DNA of 64,000 nucleotides from Culex pipiens pallens (Eukaryota > Arthropoda > Insecta > Diptera > Culicidae): the NCBI RefSeq assembly GCF_016801865.2, contig NC_068938.1, forward strand, positions 19,712,873 to 19,776,872, given 5' to 3'. This document shows positions 10,903 to 23,090 of this stretch, piece by piece. A program made the position numbers and the translations under genes. The notes beneath the pieces are model-generated. The model searched no databases and was not told the origin of the DNA. It saw nothing but the letters and a program-made list of their open reading frames with translations. How positions within the stretch are numbered: the stretch's first letter is position 1; each line of letters starts with the position of its first letter.

Positions 10903-11829
10903 TTGGTAGCATGCTGAAATATTGGTAGCTGGCAAAGAACTGTGTTGTTGGTCTTGTAATTACGTTACGATAGGTGTTGGGCAATCCTTTTCTGCAAATA
11001 TGAATAATATTGGTTAAACATTGGTTGCAAACTAAAAGGGATATCATTAGTAACGAACCGTGGTATCCGCTTGATTGTATAAATTAAAAGGAATATATTG
11101 TTGGTAGCGACCCAGAATGTAGGAAGCCATTCGAGAATGGAGAAAGTTGATAGCCGAGGGATTGGATAAGCATTAGAATAGAATGATCAACTAATACTTG
11201 ATTGATAAACAACTATAAATGGATCATTGCTATTATTCCTAGGGCTTTTATTCCAAAATTGGTAGCTCATCAAATCATCACAATGGTCTTGTTCGTCATA
11301 TTGGTAGCGATTAAATTAAAGTTGGCAGCACACAAAAAAATTAACTTACATTTCCTAAAAAGCCGCTGTGCATTGTTGGCCATTCAGGCAAAAAAAACAT
11401 GATATTTTTTCTTGGTAACTGTTAATAATTTGGTAGCAGTCTGGATTTTTCAATGTCGATATAACTAATGAATCTGGTTGACCACTCAGTACTAGGTAGA
11501 TACATACTGCAAATCTGTAAAAAGTTTTGATAGCCGGTTGATGTTATTGGTAGCGATTTAATTGACGTTGGTAACGTGAAACATGGAAATTAATGTTGAG
11601 AATGCAAGCTTTATTCATAAAGTTTCTGCTGCATTTTTTGTATTTGTTGATAGTACTAGATTCAGACTTTTGGTAACTGACATAATTTTGGTAGCAATCT
11701 AGGTGCTACCAAAACCCGAATGTTAACATAAGGTATGAATCGAGATAGCTATCCAAAACATAAAGAACAGGCTGAAAATTTAGAAAAATATTTTAAGCCA
11801 AGTGACGTGTTGGTCTTTGTATTGGTAGC
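10903..11829 (+). repeat. Cluster of dispersed TTGGTAGC octamers
   Basis: Exact TTGGTAGC starts at 10903, 10922, 11101, 11259, 11301, 11430, 11547, 11688 and 11822, with one inverted copy at 11705-11712. Near matches (TTGGTAAC, TTGGCAGC) occur at about 11323, 11412, 11567 and 11670. Sequence between copies is not obviously repeated and spacing is irregular. The cluster lies just past the 3' end of the minus-strand gene at 11860. It could be a transcription-factor or RNA-binding array or a decayed repeat. Confidence 0.7.
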
Positions 11830-11859
11830 ATTTTTTATGCAAATTTAACAAAATAAACA

Positions 11860-12345
11860 TCATTTTATTGTCACTTCAACTTCCAATTTAAGCACATCGC
11901 CCTCCACGTAACCATTTTCCAAACTCAAAAGCGCCTTCCATTCCTGCCAAAAAAGGTAGATTAATCCGCCTCGCGATTTGCCAAAATCCGGCCTAATGGT
12001 CCGCAAGAACCCACTCCTCCCGTGAGCCACGTTCAGCATCCGCAGCTCCATAGCCCGCAGGCGCTTCCAGTTCTGCCAGTCCCGGTCGCCCTCACATTTG
12101 GCAAAGAATATCAGCGCACCTCCCGAGCGCTTGGCCTTGACCTCCAGCGGACGGTCCAGCGCCGGGGTCATCATGGCCAGTGTAAACGAATCCCGCTGGC
12201 TCAGCTGCTCCACCTCGAAGCTGAAGATTGCGTCCTGGAGTTCGCCCTCCCGGTAGTCGAGGGACATGGGTTCGGCTCCGGGGATGATTGGAGCGCCATC
12301 TCCGATGGCTTGGAATAGATCTTTGGGTACGCTTTGGGGATTCAT
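11860..12345 (-). CDS. Small MATH/TRAF-like domain protein (probable)
   Basis: An intact 161-residue single-exon frame. An in-frame TGA nine bases upstream fixes the start at MNPQSVP unless an upstream exon splices in, for which no acceptor is visible. Residues about 38-161 fit the pattern of a MATH (TRAF-like) fold: an early FSFEVEQLSQ strand, a central GGALIFFAKCEG, then ELRMLN, and a C-terminal WKALLSLENGYVEGDVLKLE strand pair, as in USP7-type MATH domains. MATH domains bind short peptides on receptors or ubiquitin-pathway partners. No second domain (BTB, protease, RING) is present, so this is a stand-alone MATH-like protein, about family domain length. The domain call is by eye; coding status is better supported than function. 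An AATAAA overlaps the stop region. Confidence 0.6.
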   Translation of the reverse strand: MNPQSVPKDLFQAIGDGAPIIPGAEPMSLDYREGELQDAIFSFEVEQLSQRDSFTLAMMTPALDRPLEVKAKRSGGALIFFAKCEGDRDWQNWKRLRAMELRMLNVAHGRSGFLRTIRPDFGKSRGGLIYLFWQEWKALLSLENGYVEGDVLKLEVEVTIK

Positions 12346-14906
12346 TGATTGTCAAAACTGTTGTTGTTGGTGTATTTGGGCGCCTACTTTGTGTAGACAC
12401 TTTGAACAAAAACCTCCCCCTCTGGAACAAGTAATTTTATCCAACCACTTCTTTGTGGCGCACCCACGCCGTACAAAACATCCCGTCCGGGGCTGTTTAG
12501 TCAACTCTAATTAATTAGTCTGGTGCAGTCTGGTGCCCCCCATCACAGCAGTGTGAGTCGTGAGGTCGTGTCGGTTGTTGTCTGGACGATGTCCTTATTC
12601 AGGGTGTAATACTTCCGGACTTTACCGTCTAGCGGCTTGGTGTACAAACAGTCTGGACAAAAATCACCGCAAAAGCTGACTAAAAGTGGGGTCATTACAT
12701 AACCTCAACATAAGGTGAAGGGAACCTGAAGTATAATGCAATTAGTGGTTCAACCCCTCACACATGATGAATTGTTGGTCTCAGAAGTTACACACGAAAA
12801 AAGGTCCAACTTTATTCAGTCATTGATATTTACGACCTGGACCTTGACGTAAAGTGTTCATATGAGCGGACAAAAACTTTGGCAAGCTTCCGAGAATTGC
12901 CCAGGGGACTCCGCCATATGCTGCGTGCGAATGTGGAGCAATTCGTGGGGGACAATTCATTTGTACACAAATGCCAATATTGTTCTGTTTTACGACGGTG
13001 CTTAATGTTACGAAAACGGTAATGACTACAACATGCCGTTTGGGAGAACAAAACAAGAATATTGGTGCATTTTATTTTTATGTTAATGCGGGGAGGTTGC
13101 TACCAAAACCATTATATTCCAATTCCAAGATAAAGTAACCTTTTTGAATCGAATTATGGCGGGTTGAATCTTTTTTCAAGCACTACTTTGAGATACATTA
13201 ACAGAACCCCCAGTCTCATTATCATTTAACCATAGAGACGAAACTTTGCCGTTTGTGGAGGCACTCTAACTTACCGGGGAGATTACCGACCTCGTCAAAC
13301 AAAAACAACTCAGTTATAGGGCGACCGCAATAAGAAGAGTGACGCAAGAGGGGGTGATGGTGTGGACTCAGCGGTGACAGAGAGAACCCTATAGAAAACA
13401 GGAAAACCAGCTGAGACTTAATTAAAGTCGAATTTGGCTCGCACTAACTTTCGCGTAGAGTTTTGTGCACTGGCGGAAGCTACCGTGGAACACTGTTGGT
13501 TTGACACTGATTGTCAACAATTGTTTCAGCAGAAATTAGCTAAACTCATTGAATCATTGACTGTGTGGTGCATTTGCCTTGTTATTTTCAAATTCATTTT
13601 TAGGCTTTACCAAAATTTTCAAATCGTGTAAATATTTATCAGCTTGCTTTTTTCAAGCTCATCCTCCCCAAATTTCAATCAAGAATAAAAGTTTTGTTTG
13701 AAAGTCACAGCTGTTTGGTCCTCTAAAAAAGGTGAAATTAAATTTGGTAGCAGTCGCCAAAACTATAAATTTTTGTTCATAGTCCAGACCACGAACGAAC
13801 TTTTTCAATAAATTTGACAATGACCAATTAGATTTTAGAGTTTTATAGTTTTTGCCTTTCTCCTCCGGAACTTTGATAAACGATGAATATTTGTGTTTTT
13901 TTTTATTGGGCTCAAAAACTTCATACACGTTTAGTATGCACAAAGGTGCCATTTTTCATTATTCATTCGTCTATAGAAGTCTCTATACAAATTTAGAAGG
14001 TAGTTATACAAATATGCTATGTCAATGTTCAAAAATTGGATGACAAAAATGCCATCTTTTAGGTTATGGTAAAGATAAATTATGAAAAATGTAATTTTTT
14101 CAAAATCATGGTCAAATTAAAGTTGACTTAATGTGATTTAGAATCGAATTTGCTATCGAAAAACACTTTACAAAAAAATATAAAATTTACCGTTTTCAAG
14201 TTCTAGTCTCTTTTAGGTAAATTTTCTCAAAAAAGATCAGATCAGTTCAAAAGATATGCAAATCAGTAAATTTCCTACAATTTTCATTTCTAGACACTAA
14301 AAATGTGACCAATATTTTCTGAGATAGAGCCTCTGTAAGAAAAAATATACGAAAATAAATGTTCGGAGACTTAGGAGTAAAAATTAGTCAAACTAAAAAT
14401 ACGGACTGTCAAAGTCAAAGTGCACCTAAAGTTTATGCTTCCCCTTGAAATAAGCATGCGCAGTTTTTTTTCCAATTCAGGTAGGCAAGTGTTACTGAAT
14501 ATTTATTTTAAAACTTGTGATATCAAATGGAACACTTTTAAGCTTTGCTTTAAATAAAAGTGTTGGGTATTCGAAAAGATGTTGAAAGTCATTCAATATT
14601 TCGCTCTTTTAAAATTTTAGTGTTTGTTCCACAAATTTCAAAATATTTTTTTCAAGGAATTTCGAAAATTTCACAAAAGTTTCATTTTTTTTTAAGTTGA
14701 AAACGGGTCATTGATTCCCGACGAAGCGATGATCAAAAAATAAGGACTAAGTATGCAACACTGAGAAAATCTATTTTTTCTTTTTTTATCATTGGATGGC
14801 CATATCTTAGCAATTAAAGGCCGTTTCAACAATTTCAAAAAAATATAGGAAATTTTCTAAGATTTTAGAAAAAATTGTGATTTTCAGAAATCATTTTTTT
14901 GTGACA
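12346..14906. other. Intergenic with relics of fold-back repeats
   Basis: Positions 12346-13650 show no gene. The octamer of the upstream cluster recurs at 13099 (inverted) and 13744. From about 13660 to 14900 the sequence is AT-rich. Its CCATACAAATTTGG-like words and repeated 'scale' sentences of leucine-poor AT-rich DNA resemble the fold-back families at 40562 and 45035, but boundaries are lost. Confidence 0.5.
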
Positions 14907-15076
14907 GGGGACCATCCATAAACCACGTGGACACTTTTTTGGGACTCTGTTACCCCACCCCCCCCCCCTTCGTGAACAATTGTCCATACAAAAAAAATCT
15001 TTTTTCTATGGATCGTGGACAATCGCCATACCCCCCCCCCCCCCTAAAGTGTCCACGTGGTTTATGGATGGTCCCC
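14907..15076. mobile_element. Palindromic MITE with C tracts
   Basis: Terminal inverted repeats GGGGACCATCCATAAACCAC (14907-14926) and its complement ending at 15076 continue inward through CCACGTGG and GTGTCC. The interior carries two long C runs (about 14953-14968 and 15031-15045) and a CATACAAAA/CCATAC spacer. Length is 170 bp with no coding capacity. Similar CCACGTGGTTTATGG elements are common in insect genomes. Confidence 0.75.
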
Positions 15077-15099
15077 AGGAAAAAAACTCGAATCAATTT

Positions 15100-15825
15100 T
15101 TCCAGTGCTGTCCTCCTCCATATCTACAGTTTTGCCGATCAAAAAATTCATCCAAATTCCTCCACCGATTTTCGAACATTAACGTACCTTTTTTGTATGG
15201 GCAGCTGCCAAATTTGTATAGAAAAATATATGGAAAAACTGGTGATGAAAAAAATTATCTACGAAAACGGTCTTTTTTCTTTAATTTTAATTTTTGTATT
15301 TTTTAATTCGACTGAAACTTTTATGGTGCCTTCGGTATGCTCAAAGAAGCCTTTTTGCATCATTAGTTTGTCCATATAATTTTCCATACAAATTTGGCAG
15401 CTATTTATACAAAAATGATTTATGAAAATTCGAAAATCTGTATCTATGGTAGAATTTTTTGATCGATTTGGTGTCTTCGGCAAAGTTGTAGGTATGGATA
15501 AGGACTACACTGAAAAATATGATACACGGTAAAAAAAAATGGGTGATTTTGGGCGTTTTCAAGTTATAGCCATTTTGGGTAACTTTTTTGAAAATAGTCG
15601 AAGTTATTCATTTTTAAAAGTTAGTGGCCATGTTTTCAAGGGTGGGCAAAGATATTTTTGGAAAGCTGAGAAAACTCTCTATATTTTGCTTTTTTGAACT
15701 TTGTTGATATGACCCTTAGTTGCTGAGATATTGCCATGCAACAATTTAAAAACCAAAAAAGTTTCAGTCGGATTTGAAAAACACAAAAAAAAATCGAAAG
15801 ACTGAAATCTCAGAGAATTGCTCTT
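15100..15825. repeat. Deleted copy of the 45035-type fold-back family
   Basis: It shares with 45035-46792 the strings GGCAAAGTTGTAGGTATGGA, CATACAAATTTGGCAGCT and TTGCTGAGATATTGCCATGC, and ends near CAGAGAATTGCTC. Only parts of the arms remain. The frames at 14927-15379 and 15259-15483 are repeat-derived. Confidence 0.6.
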
Positions 15826-15829
15826 CTTT

Positions 15830-18012
15830 GGGAATTCGAATGGCACCCAAAAAGTTTCAGCCTGATTAAAAAATGCATAAAAATCAGCTGGCTGAAATAT
15901 CACGGAATTGCATATGTTTCGACGACATGCCATCCGAGCGTTGATGCTATGAGGCGGATCATAAGTTTTTTTTTTTAAATTCTGATTCGTTTGGTTTTGA
16001 ACTAGCAAATTGACTGCCAGAAAGGCTTACAATCTTCGCAGCGATTGTTATCATAGGTCTACCTGCTAAGATTCATCACAGCTTGTCTCAACCCCGGAGT
16101 AACGGTCCAACTTTGACTTAAACTGCAAAACAATTTGTCGGCAATCAATCACCCAAGCTAGGAAGTATTCAACAACAACACTCACTCTTTGTTCCGTTTG
16201 CCTCTTCAAAGGTGGCGCCGCCGCCACCACCTGTCTACGCGCTGCATCTTTCAAGGTCACCTGGCTGTACAAGAAATTCGCAGCCAAACCGGTTTCGTAC
16301 ACGGCTCACTTTCAGCTGATAACGTCGGCGGCATCAACCCGTCATGTCGGTCGGCCGCGGCGCGTATGTGACGCATAAAATTTGCAATAATCAATTACTC
16401 TCTGCAGCACAGTATCGAGCAAATTGGTTGGCAATTTGCCCGCGCGTTGTATTAATCAGCTTAAACGAGTGAGGGGAGTGCTCAATTAACCTGTTTGGGG
16501 TGGTTGCCGGACGGCTCCTGGGTTGGGGGCTTGTCGGGCCGTTTTTGGAGCTGCTGCTGCTGCTAACAAGAACCGTTTTTCTGAACGAACCAGCTGCAGC
16601 AGACGATGACGTTGACGGGCTGTCGACGGGACTACAGTTGATAAGAGCTCTTTTTATGGCGGTCCGATAAATTAATTGCGTTTCGCGGGAATCGCTGTCC
16701 GGTCACCTCCACGAGCTCGAGGAGTTTGATTCTGTAAATCGATCAACGGATTAGCAGCGTGGAAGACAAGTTCAACGAGCTGAACGAGATTTACGACGTT
16801 CTTGGAGATTTTGACGGCACGTTTTATGGGATGGAACAGATTTGTAAACTGTATCGAGTAGCGACAATAATAGTTGAAGTAATTTGATTTGCCCATGAGT
16901 AGCACTACAAAGCGCAATATCAGCCATCTTGATGACAAGCTGTTTGCTGCTAACGATCCAGGTCGACCAGGGTGAACCGGAACGTCGTCGTCGTCGTCGT
17001 CGACAGAGACAAATTCCCCAACTAAAGCTGATGAATGTCTTCCTTTATTCGTCGCACTCGCTTTGTTCCGGGAGCACAACGACGTTCGAGTTCGTCATTA
17101 TAGCCAACTTTTGCACCAGAAAAGAGAGACCTCCTCCAGAGTCGGAGCGACATGCAAATGAAGCGAAATTAATCTAATTTCGCCCCCTGGTTAAATTAAA
17201 CGCGACTTTCGCCCCAACTCACTGATGACGGTAACGTGATAATGAAACGCGTTGTCGTCGCCAAATCCAATTTCCTGGCAACCTCGAAAACGAAACACAT
17301 ATTTCGGTGAAATTAAGCCGCACCACCAACCTCAAGACTCGCGGCATCCGACTCTCATTAAATAAACAAATTGGAAAGGTAACTTTTGTCGTCTGTCGCA
17401 TTTTGGGGGGTGACAAATTCTGCGAAAGAGAGTTTTATTTTGCGCATTTCGAGCAAAGACAATGCAATTTTTAAAGACCGCCATATCCGAGAGCGATGTC
17501 ATTGCTGCAAACAACTTCCGCAGGAACATTCCACAATCAACAAGTTTTGGAATATTATATTTTATTGCAAGTACCGAGTGTCGTTGCCGTCATCAGAAGC
17601 ATGGAAGAGGAACTTTTGGCGAAACTTTCCAGACTCTAGCATGGTAAGATACGCGGGACGCGGAATTGACCAATACGCATGGAGTTGGAGTTAATCTGTA
17701 TGAAACTTGTAGAGTAAAACATCGGTGGTTTGATTGTTTCGAGATGGAAAATTTCGTTCAAGTTTGAACAATTTCATTTAAATTTTAGTAAAACCCTCTT
17801 ACTACAAAAACTTATTTTTTTTTCTTGATTCCATCAAATTTTGGTTGTGATATCAAAATTTTTAAAACATTCTACATAAACCTCACCAAGTTTTTTTTAA
17901 ATCCAAAAATTTATTCATCAAATGCATTCAAAAAATAATAATATCAATCTTCCAAACCTTTATTAACAGATCCAAACAAAAAAAAAAAAATTAAAAAATG
18001 CTAAGTCTAACA
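15830..18012. other. Intergenic, no supported gene
   Basis: A GC-richer block at about 16000-17700 contains CTG (near 16551) and CGT (about 16985-17001) triplet runs. Frames of 60-135 codons overlap on both strands without domains. This could be enhancer or UTR sequence of a distant gene; nothing specific is supported. Confidence 0.5.
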
Positions 18013-18013
18013 A

Positions 18014-18796
18014 TAACCATAAACCGGGGTAACATTGACAGGATTTCAATCAATTTTTGAAATATTTTCCTACTGGTAAAGATTTTTTTTGAATATGTAC
18101 TGGATATAGGCCACACATGGTTCATGCACTATTTTTTGAGAGCTTTGCAAAATATTTGCGATGAAAACTCTTACTTTGAATTCCGGGTTGACTAGCAACA
18201 TAGTTTTTCTTGTTTATTTCAGATTAAAAGTGCGAAAATTCAATTATAAACGTGAAATGTACTTTTACTTAAGTTGCTGTTAAAACCTGTTCTTTAAAAA
18301 AATCAAATTTTGGTACATATTTAACTAAGTTTATAAACTCCTTATGAAATAAATATTCTAAGTAAAATTGATAGTAGGTTACAATTTTTCCTAAATTTTT
18401 CACCAAAATTACATGTAAAATAAATAATTTAGATTGCCTTCAAATTTAATTCAAAATATGATTAAAAAAATTTCACAAGAAATACAAAGTTTGAATATCT
18501 ATAAATATCTTAATAATTGATTATAATTTTCAATAATTTTATATTTTCTTTGTGAAAAATTGTTTTGAAAATCCTAAAAAAATATGACTCTTTGTGATTA
18601 TTCAAATGATTTTATTTATCAACCTTTCGTAAATTTTCTGATAACTTTTTTTTAAGTACTTTCAACACTTCTTTACCGTGATTAGTACAATTCCGTACTA
18701 TTCCTTACGTATTCATTTTGAGGTTTTCATTTTTCGAAAAAAATCTCAAACCTTTTGAAGTTACTCCGACTATCAATGTTACCCCGGTGTTTGGTA
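18014..18796. mobile_element. MITE with ACCGGGGTAACATTGA ends
   Basis: ACCGGGGTAACATTGACAGG near 18023 is matched by the complement of CTATCAATGTTACCCCGGT ending at 18788. Homology extends a few bases outward on both sides. The interior is AT-rich and has no frame. No clear target duplication was found, so the exact ends are uncertain. Confidence 0.65.
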
Positions 18797-18962
18797 CACT
18801 TTATTCAATACTGTCAAATTTATAAGAGTTTATAATAAAGATATTTTTCCCTGAAGTATTACGTTATTACTAAAATTAAGATTTTACTTTTTTTTTAAAT
18901 TTTAAGGGGTTTTTTGAATGATTATTTTGATTGTGTTTTACTAAAAGTCACAAAAAATGCTT

Positions 18963-19276
18963 TGAGATTTGTCTGATCACGTCTTCCGTCGGACAGGGAA
19001 GTAAATGTTGGCCCCGGACTAACCAGGTCGTTAGCTCAGTCTAGGTGTAAGAGTCGTCTCCCTGGGTACTGTCTCGGTGGAGTCGCCTGTAGGCAGTTGG
19101 ACTAACAATCCAAAGGTAGTCAGTTCGAATCCAGGGATGAATGGAAGCTAAGGTGTAAAAAGGGGTTTGCAATTGCCTCAACATTCAAGCCTTCGGACAC
19201 CTAGTTTCGAGTAGGAATCTCGCAATCGAGAACGCCAAGGCCAATGCTGTAGAGCGAATAATTTAATTTTGATTTG
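18963..19276 (+). mobile_element. Truncated Twin-like SINE
   Basis: This is a close copy of 4875-5190 lacking the first tRNA unit. It begins at GAGATTTGTCTGATCACG and keeps the second B box (AGTTCGAATCC), the CGAGTAGGAATCTCGCAATC block and a TTTGATTT tail. No target duplication was recognised. Confidence 0.75.
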
Positions 19277-19457
19277 ATTTGAAAAAGTTCACTCTAGCAT
19301 TCACTTGAGTGCTGAAAAGTACAAATTTTAAGTATTTTTTTCAATCAGAATTTAAAATTAACAAACTTGAATAAAATTTATTCTTGAGAAATATTAAACA
19401 ATCTAAAAAACACTACTATCAGAACTTGGAATTTACTTATAATAATCATTATTACAC

Positions 19458-20808
19458 GGGTAATTCTCTACCAACTCACACGAAATCCGGAAAAGTTGCC
19501 CCGACCCCTCTTCGATTTGCGTGAAACTTTGTCCTAAGGGGTAACTTTTGTCCCTGATCACGAATCCGAGGTCCGTTTTTTGATATCTCGTGACGGAGGG
19601 GCGGTACGACCCCTTCCATTTTTGAACATGCGAAAAAAGAGGTGTTTTTCAACAATTTGCAGCCTGAAACGGTGATGAGATGGAAATTTGGTGTCAAAGG
19701 GACTTTTATGTAAAATTAGACGCCCGATTTGATGGCGTACTAAGAATTCCGAATAAACGTATTTTTCATCGAAAAAAACACTAAAAAAGTTTTAAAAATT
19801 CTCCCATTTTCCGTTACTCGACTGTAAAAAATTTTGGAACATGTCATTTTATGGGAAATTTAATGTACTTTTTGAATCTACATTGTCCCAGAAGGGTCAT
19901 TTTTTCATTTAGAACAAAATTTTTCATTTTAAAATTTCGTGTTTTTTCTAACTTTGCAGGGTTATTTTTTAGAGTGTAACAATGTTCTACAAAGTTGTAG
20001 AGCAGACAATTACAAAAATTTTGATATATAGACATAAGGGGTTTGCTTATAAACATCACGAGTTATCGCGATTTTACGAAAAAAAGTTTTGAAAAAGTTA
20101 CTTTTTGCGTTTCTCTTTGTTTCGTCGTCCGTGTCTGTCACGGGTGACCATGAATGGCCATGATCGATGACGACCAACTTTTTCAAAACTTTTTTTCGTA
20201 AAATCGCGATAACTCGTGATGTTTATAAGCAAACCCCTTATGTCTGTATATCAAAATTTTTGTAATTGTCTGCTCTACAACTTTGTAGAACATTGTTACA
20301 CTCTAAAAAATAACCCTGCAATGTTAGAAAAAACACGAAATTTTAAAATGAAAAATTTTGTTCTAAATGAAAAAATGACCCTTCTGGGACAATGTAGATT
20401 CGAAAAGTACATTAAATTTCCCATAAAATGACATGTTCCAAAATTTTTTACAGTCGAGTAACGGAAAATGGGATAATTTTTAAAACTTTTTTAGTGTTTT
20501 TTTCGATGAAAAAAAAGGTTTATTCGGAATTCTGAGTACGCCATCAAATCGGGCGTCTAATTTTACACAAAAGTCCCTTTGACACCAAATTTCTATCTCA
20601 TCACCGTTTCAGGCTGCAAATTATTGAAAAACACCTCTTTTTTCACATGTTCAAAAATGGAAGGGGTCGTACCGCCCCTCCGTCACGAGATATCAAAAAA
20701 CGGACCTCGGATTCGTGATCAGGGACAAAAGTTACCCCTTAGGACAAAGTTTCACGCAAATCGAAGAGGGGTCGGGCAACTGCTGTGTGAGTTGGCGGAG
20801 AATTACCC
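19458..20808. repeat. Large fold-back palindrome, 1.35 kb
   Basis: Arms of about 630 bp (19458-20095 and about 20175-20808) are highly similar inverted copies. They start GGGTAATTCTC and end GAGAATTACCC and differ by scattered substitutions. The spacer (about 20100-20170) contains GTCACGGGTGACC. Opposed frames of 71 and 73-90 codons occur in mirror positions because the arms are copies. A single-arm copy lies at 51954-52480. No transposase is seen. Confidence 0.85.
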
Positions 20809-21708
20809 ACACAGATTTGATAAGAAAACTAGAAAATGGAGATTCTCTTGAGCATTGCTTTTATTTCGCGTTTTTATATATTTTTACAAAGTAGTATGAT
20901 CATCAGTGAACGTTTGTAACAAGAACTTGTTTAGCATCATATGGCTTTTTAATAAAAGCTTGAAATTTCCTAAAAACTACATTTATAGTTTGAAGCCTTA
21001 TTTAAGAAGTTTGAAATTTGGGTTCTGACAAAAAAAAAACAATATAATCATAAATTAAGGCTATTTCGTTTTCCTAAATTTTTACATATTTTTTCCGACT
21101 TGTGATCCCAAAATTAAAATGTAAAGAGATTAAAATAGCATCAATTAATTAAATTGTATGCTCTAAAAATCCTAATATTCACCAACTGTTAAGTTTTCAG
21201 TTTGTAGGCACACATCGTACAGAAATTGGTTGAGATCTGTATTTTGACATGATAGGCGCCGTTATTGATCAGCGTATAAATTTAGTAGTTTGTGAGTATA
21301 TTTGAAACATAATGCTTTTTTATAAGCTCAAGCACGACCCAGTATCTCCTCACTCATTTCGTTGATGAGCACTGCATGATTGATTAAACCTCCATTGAAA
21401 TTGGATTTAGGTCATCAACGACGACGACGGTTCACTCTCCCATGGTTTGTCGCCACCGTCGTCGTCGCCGTCGAGTCTCATCAATTCTGAGTTTCCCCCC
21501 TTCTTGCTAAAACCTCATATATCTCACGCAGGTTGAACTGAAGCAAGCTGAATCGAACTGCTCAGCACTCGCTCACAGTTCGGGGGGCCTTTATTACTTT
21601 TGTCGTCAAAATCGAAATTAAACCAAAGTATGTCATCATGAGTCGTAGCGGCGCGCGATATTTGATTGCAAAAAAAAAATCAAACTGAGCTCCATTTTCG
21701 TCGTCACA
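20809..21708. other. Intergenic, no supported gene
   Basis: AT-rich to about 21300, then GC-richer with a GACGACGACGG run near 21420. No frame of interest. Confidence 0.5.
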
Positions 21709-21927
21709 CACAGAAAAAAATAATATAAATTTGGAAGCTTTAATTTTGGAAGGTTGAATATTACCTCTTTTATGATGTAATTTTACCTCAATTTAGACTG
21801 AAAAAGTGACATTACACCAGAAAAGTGGTAAAATTACACATTTCCAGAGGTAAAATTACACCTTTTTTCTGACATAAAAGATGTACCCCTTCCCAGATGT
21901 AATATTACCATGATTTTTTTTTCTGTG
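21709..21927. mobile_element. MITE with CACAGAAAAAAAT ends
   Basis: CACAGAAAAAAATAAT at 21709 and ATGATTTTTTTTTCTGTG ending at 21927 are inverted repeats. The interior has several TAAAATTACA/TGTAATTTTA words in both orientations. Related sequence lies at 51783-51935 and about 5285-5445. Confidence 0.65.
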
Positions 21928-23082
21928 GCAGCACAATAGCTGCGCGAATCAATCGCAAATTCGCGGATTCGTCACCGCGAAAAGGTGGATGGATGCATTT
22001 TCGACCCTAGGTGTACCCATTTTGGACCCATCGGAATTGCAGAGAATATGCGTCAGTGTAGCAAATTGCACTTGAATTGGTTCTGTCAAGATGGCGTTGT
22101 CGCCGTAAGGAACGAGTAATTTGTTCTGAATCGAAAAGAAAAAGCTCCTTTCCCAAGAAGAAACCATCTGGTGAGCTCGTTCAAGTCTCGTTTTGCCCAG
22201 GATGTGGCAACTGTCACCCCTTGAAACCCCAGCCCTCTTCAGCTAGACGATTGCTATCGCGCGAATCAAAAGCTAATTACGTGGAAAAAGCTGGCGCAGA
22301 GAAAACCGTCTTCTTGGCGGACACATTTTGGCGCGTCGTCGGACGTGAGTTGGAACTGAACCAGTCACTTTTGTGCGAACACTTTGTGACAAATCAGTTG
22401 TGGGAAAAAGGGTTCGAGCTACGACACTCGAACGCAAATCTCAGCAAGATTTACGCTGGCTTATTGGACTGGAATTGATTTTTGTCCTCCGGGTTCGTCA
22501 TCATCGTCATCGCAATCAGTGGTTCGGTTCGGTTTCCGTAGAAAAGGACAAATTTCCACTTTGGATTTGGGAAGACCCTCGTAATGAGATGTAATAACGA
22601 TGAAATGGATATTTAACTTTTTGCTTGCTTCTAGGAAAATGGGATTTTCAGATATGAAAATATTTTTGTTTGTTCACATCTCCAGCGGGATGGAAAAAGT
22701 TGAACGATATTATGATTTCGTTCCGATAGACCGCACCCGACAGACTCATTACCGTAATGAAATGATGACGATGAGATGTTTGGTCCTTGGTGTCTTTTTT
22801 TGGAGAAAGTTTTTGAATTCAAATTAGATTTCCAATCTGGAATTTTCCATAACATTTTTTTGTGAAATTTTTTGTGTGTTCATGTTTGTTCATGCCCTGT
22901 TTTTCTTAAAACAATGATTTCTTCATGTTTTTAATTTTCCAGGCTTAATACTATTCATATTTTTGAATTTTTTGCACAAGAAAGGACTTGGTATACTAAA
23001 AAGTTGTCTTAACATAGCTGAATATTAAAACAAGTCAAATGAAACTTTGTTTGTTGATTTGAAGATCTTGGAACCAAATTGT
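21928..23082. other. Intergenic, no supported gene
   Basis: The 133-codon frame at 22077-22478 is basic and cysteine-containing but has no spaced zinc-finger pattern or splice context, and I do not accept it as a gene. The remainder is AT-rich. Confidence 0.45.
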
Positions 23083-23090
23083 ATATTGAC

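Noticed and set aside
16672..17079. 135-codon minus frame as a gene
   Set aside because: Includes an Asp run from a CGT repeat and lacks any domain; other frames overlap it.
19476..20851. Short frames repeated in both arms and at 51972-52184 as a possible gene family
   Set aside because: They follow repeat identity; no start context, domain or evidence of constraint is visible.
22077..22478. 133-codon frame as a gene
   Set aside because: No domain, no proper cysteine spacing, no splice or UTR context.
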